From positions 1-31,711 of the forward strand of contig CAXMOO010000041.1 in the NCBI GenBank assembly GCA_964195005.1: a stretch of DNA of 31,711 nt, read 5' to 3'. The notes beneath the pieces were generated by a model, which worked only from the letters and a program-made list of their open reading frames with translations, had not been told where the DNA came from and did not search any database. This document shows positions 30,028-31,711 of the stretch, piece by piece. This DNA is from JAUXLW01 sp964195005. GTDB lineage: Bacteria; Actinomycetota; Acidimicrobiia; Spongiisociales; SHLN01. Position numbers and translations under genes: made by a program. How positions within the stretch are numbered: position 1 is the first letter of the stretch; each line of letters begins with the position of its first letter.

Positions 30028-31711
30028 GACAGTGCCTCGAGCTTGACCTCGAGGCCAGGACCAATGCCCCAGCCATCCTCCTGGTTGAAGGGGATGTAAA
30101 CGGTGCCGGCGGCCAGGCTGGCGTCGAACCGAACCTCCAGCTCGGCGGACCCGGCGGAGCCGGTAACCCGCACCAACGAGCCTTCGGCTATCCCGAGTCG
30201 GGCGCCGTCGTCGGGGTTGATGAAAGCGAACGCTCCGGGAGCCAATTGGGCCAGCGACAACCCAAATCGAGAATGCACACCGTCGTCATAAAGGGTGCGC
30301 GCCAGGTGAAGCGCCAGGCGGCTCGGTTGCGGAGACAGACCAACGTCGACCGGCACGTAGCGGATGGGCTGCTCGCCATCGGAGGTGGGCACCACCAATC
30401 CCTGGCGACCCTCCTCCCAGTCGAGTGCCTCCCATGTCACGCCCCGATAGGCAGGGGCCGCCAGCGATATTTCCTTTTGGATGGCCTCTGCCGAGACGGC
30501 GCCGAGCGATGCACCCATCCGGGTGGACAGATCCTCCAAGACCGACCACACCGGACGGGCCTGGCCGGGGGCAGGCACCAGGCGATTGACTTTCTGCACT
30601 CTGCCCTCGAGGTTGGTGACGGTGCCCTCCACCTCGGTGAAACCGGCGGCCGGAAGCACCACGTCTGCTATTTGCGAAGAGTCGGACAGGAAGAGATCGA
30701 AGGTCACGACCAAATTGGCATTCTCGAGAGCCTGGAAGGCCGCCGACTGGTCCGGGTAATCGCGGGCCGGATCGCAGCCGAGCAGGATGAGGCCGCGGAC
30801 GCTGCCATCTGCCAATCCATCGATTATTGCAGCGGCATCACGCCCACTCGCCTCGGGAATCGGCAAGCCCCATTCGGCGGAAAGGGTCGATCTGGCTTCC
30901 GCACTGGCCTGCGCAGCCCGGCCCGGCAACATGCGATTAGTCACACCCATGTCGAGAGCGCCGTAAACGTTGGAACGCCGTGCCAGCGGCATGATCCTGG
31001 CATCGGGCAGGTCGCGCACAAAGGCGGCCGCGGCTTCAGCCAACCGCGGGTCCTCGGCGAGACCGGGACGTCCGATCAGTCCGACAATCGGCCCCTCGCC
31101 GGTGAGCAGCTCACGAGCCGCCGAGTACTCGCCGGTGCCCTCTCTGATGCCGGCGAGAACCTCGGGACCGGTCCCGGGCTTGTATGTGATCTTGTGGGTA
31201 GCAACATCGTCGAGGCCGGTACGCCGCGGATGGACCACGACGAGGTTGGCGCCTTCCTGGACGGCGTGGCGCACCCGCAGGTAGAGAACCGGCAGCTCCT
31301 CCTTGAGGTCGGGGCCCCAGACCAGGATCGTCTTCGCCTGGTCGAGGTCGTTCATTTGGGCACGAGGCGTCACTGCCGCCAGAAACTGAGGATTGAGCCC
31401 GTCGTTCAACTGCGAGTCGACGTTGTTGGATCCGATGACACCGCGGACAAACTTGCCGAAGACGTAGGCGTCTTCGTTGGTGCTCCGGGCGCCACCCAGA
31501 CCGGCGATGCTGTCCGGCCCGTGCTCGGTGACCAGGTCGCCGAGCCACTGGGCGACCAGTTCCAGGGCTGCAGTCCAGCTGGTTTCCTGAAAATTGCCGT
31601 TTTCGTCTCGCACCAGCGGCGCCGTGAGCCGCTCGGCGGAGCCAATGTGCTCGAACCCGAATCGGCCCTTGTCGCACAGCCAGCCCCAGTTCGTGGCGTC
31701 GTTATCGACTC
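30024..31711 (-). CDS. nuoG: NADH-quinone oxidoreductase subunit G, 3' part (operon 2)
   Basis: The frame is open to the window edge, so the 5' part is missing. About 560 residues are visible. Near the edge, NWGWLCDKGRFGFEHI marks the junction of the [4Fe-4S] N-terminal region with the molybdopterin-oxidoreductase-like domain, as in NuoG. TILVWGPDLKEELPVLYLRV, SQIADVVLPAAGFTEVEGTV and NLEGRVQKVNRL follow. The C-terminal beta-barrel domain occupies roughly the last 110 residues. NuoG carries Fe-S clusters of the NADH-dehydrogenase module, so its presence implies nuoE and nuoF upstream. An internal GTG at 31613 is not the start. Confidence 0.95.
   Translation of the reverse strand, partial: VDNDATNWGWLCDKGRFGFEHIGSAERLTAPLVRDENGNFQETSWTAALELVAQWLGDLVTEHGPDSIAGLGGARSTNEDAYVFGKFVRGVIGSNNVDSQLNDGLNPQFLAAVTPRAQMNDLDQAKTILVWGPDLKEELPVLYLRVRHAVQEGANLVVVHPRRTGLDDVATHKITYKPGTGPEVLAGIREGTGEYSAARELLTGEGPIVGLIGRPGLAEDPRLAEAAAAFVRDLPDARIMPLARRSNVYGALDMGVTNRMLPGRAAQASAEARSTLSAEWGLPIPEASGRDAAAIIDGLADGSVRGLILLGCDPARDYPDQSAAFQALENANLVVTFDLFLSDSSQIADVVLPAAGFTEVEGTVTNLEGRVQKVNRLVPAPGQARPVWSVLEDLSTRMGASLGAVSAEAIQKEISLAAPAYRGVTWEALDWEEGRQGLVVPTSDGEQPIRYVPVDVGLSPQPSRLALHLARTLYDDGVHSRFGLSLAQLAPGAFAFINPDDGARLGIAEGSLVRVTGSAGSAELEVRFDASLAAGTVYIPFNQEDGWGIGPGLEVKLEALS

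Overview
The window reads as a stretch of chromosome from a high-GC Gram-positive bacterium (Actinomycetota). The evidence is the codon use, the frequent GTG and TTG starts, and a gene order (thrT-metT-rpmG-hadA/hadB-trpT) that matches the mycobacterial rpmG2-hadABC-trpT-secE neighbourhood. A deep lineage such as Acidimicrobiia is my guess; no marker here settles it. Nearly all genes lie on the minus strand, so transcription runs from high to low coordinates.

Region 1 (1-2250): tRNA-Thr, tRNA-Met, ribosomal protein L33, a fused HadA/HadB-type hydroxyacyl dehydratase, an ECF sigma factor with an overlapping small zinc-finger anti-sigma candidate, and tRNA-Trp. In mycobacteria secE-nusG follows trpT, which here would lie just below position 1.

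Region 2 (about 2255-6300): a probable small genomic island between tRNA-Thr and tRNA-Tyr. It holds an intact tyrosine recombinase, a frameshifted gene, an acidic hypothetical gene, a DUF805 membrane protein, about 680 bases with no gene, and a zinc-ribbon membrane protein.

Region 3 (6300-9150): tRNA-Tyr, the membrane protease HtpX, a gene-poor stretch with a strong hairpin and a doubtful small exported peptide, and a MidA/NDUFAF7-family methyltransferase. Mitochondrial NDUFAF7 is a complex I assembly factor, and this gene lies directly downstream of a complex I operon.

Region 4 (9155-19368): a complete eleven-gene respiratory complex I operon, nuoABCDHIJKLMN, tightly packed and often overlapping. 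It has no nuoE, nuoF or nuoG, so the NADH-oxidising module is absent and the electron donor is open. A fair promoter lies upstream of nuoA.

Region 5 (19500-21424): an alkaline-phosphatase-superfamily phosphodiesterase on the plus strand, a SnoaL-like protein, two terminator hairpins and a decayed gene end.

Region 6 (21425-31711): a second complex I operon, visible from the 3' part of nuoG through nuoHIJKLMN, followed by an overlapping gene for a bactofilin-like membrane protein. The window edge cuts nuoG. The presence of nuoG implies an NADH-type module for this copy. The two complex I operons therefore sit in tandem, about 2 kb apart (about 3.3 kb between their nuo genes), and probably encode enzymes with different electron inputs.
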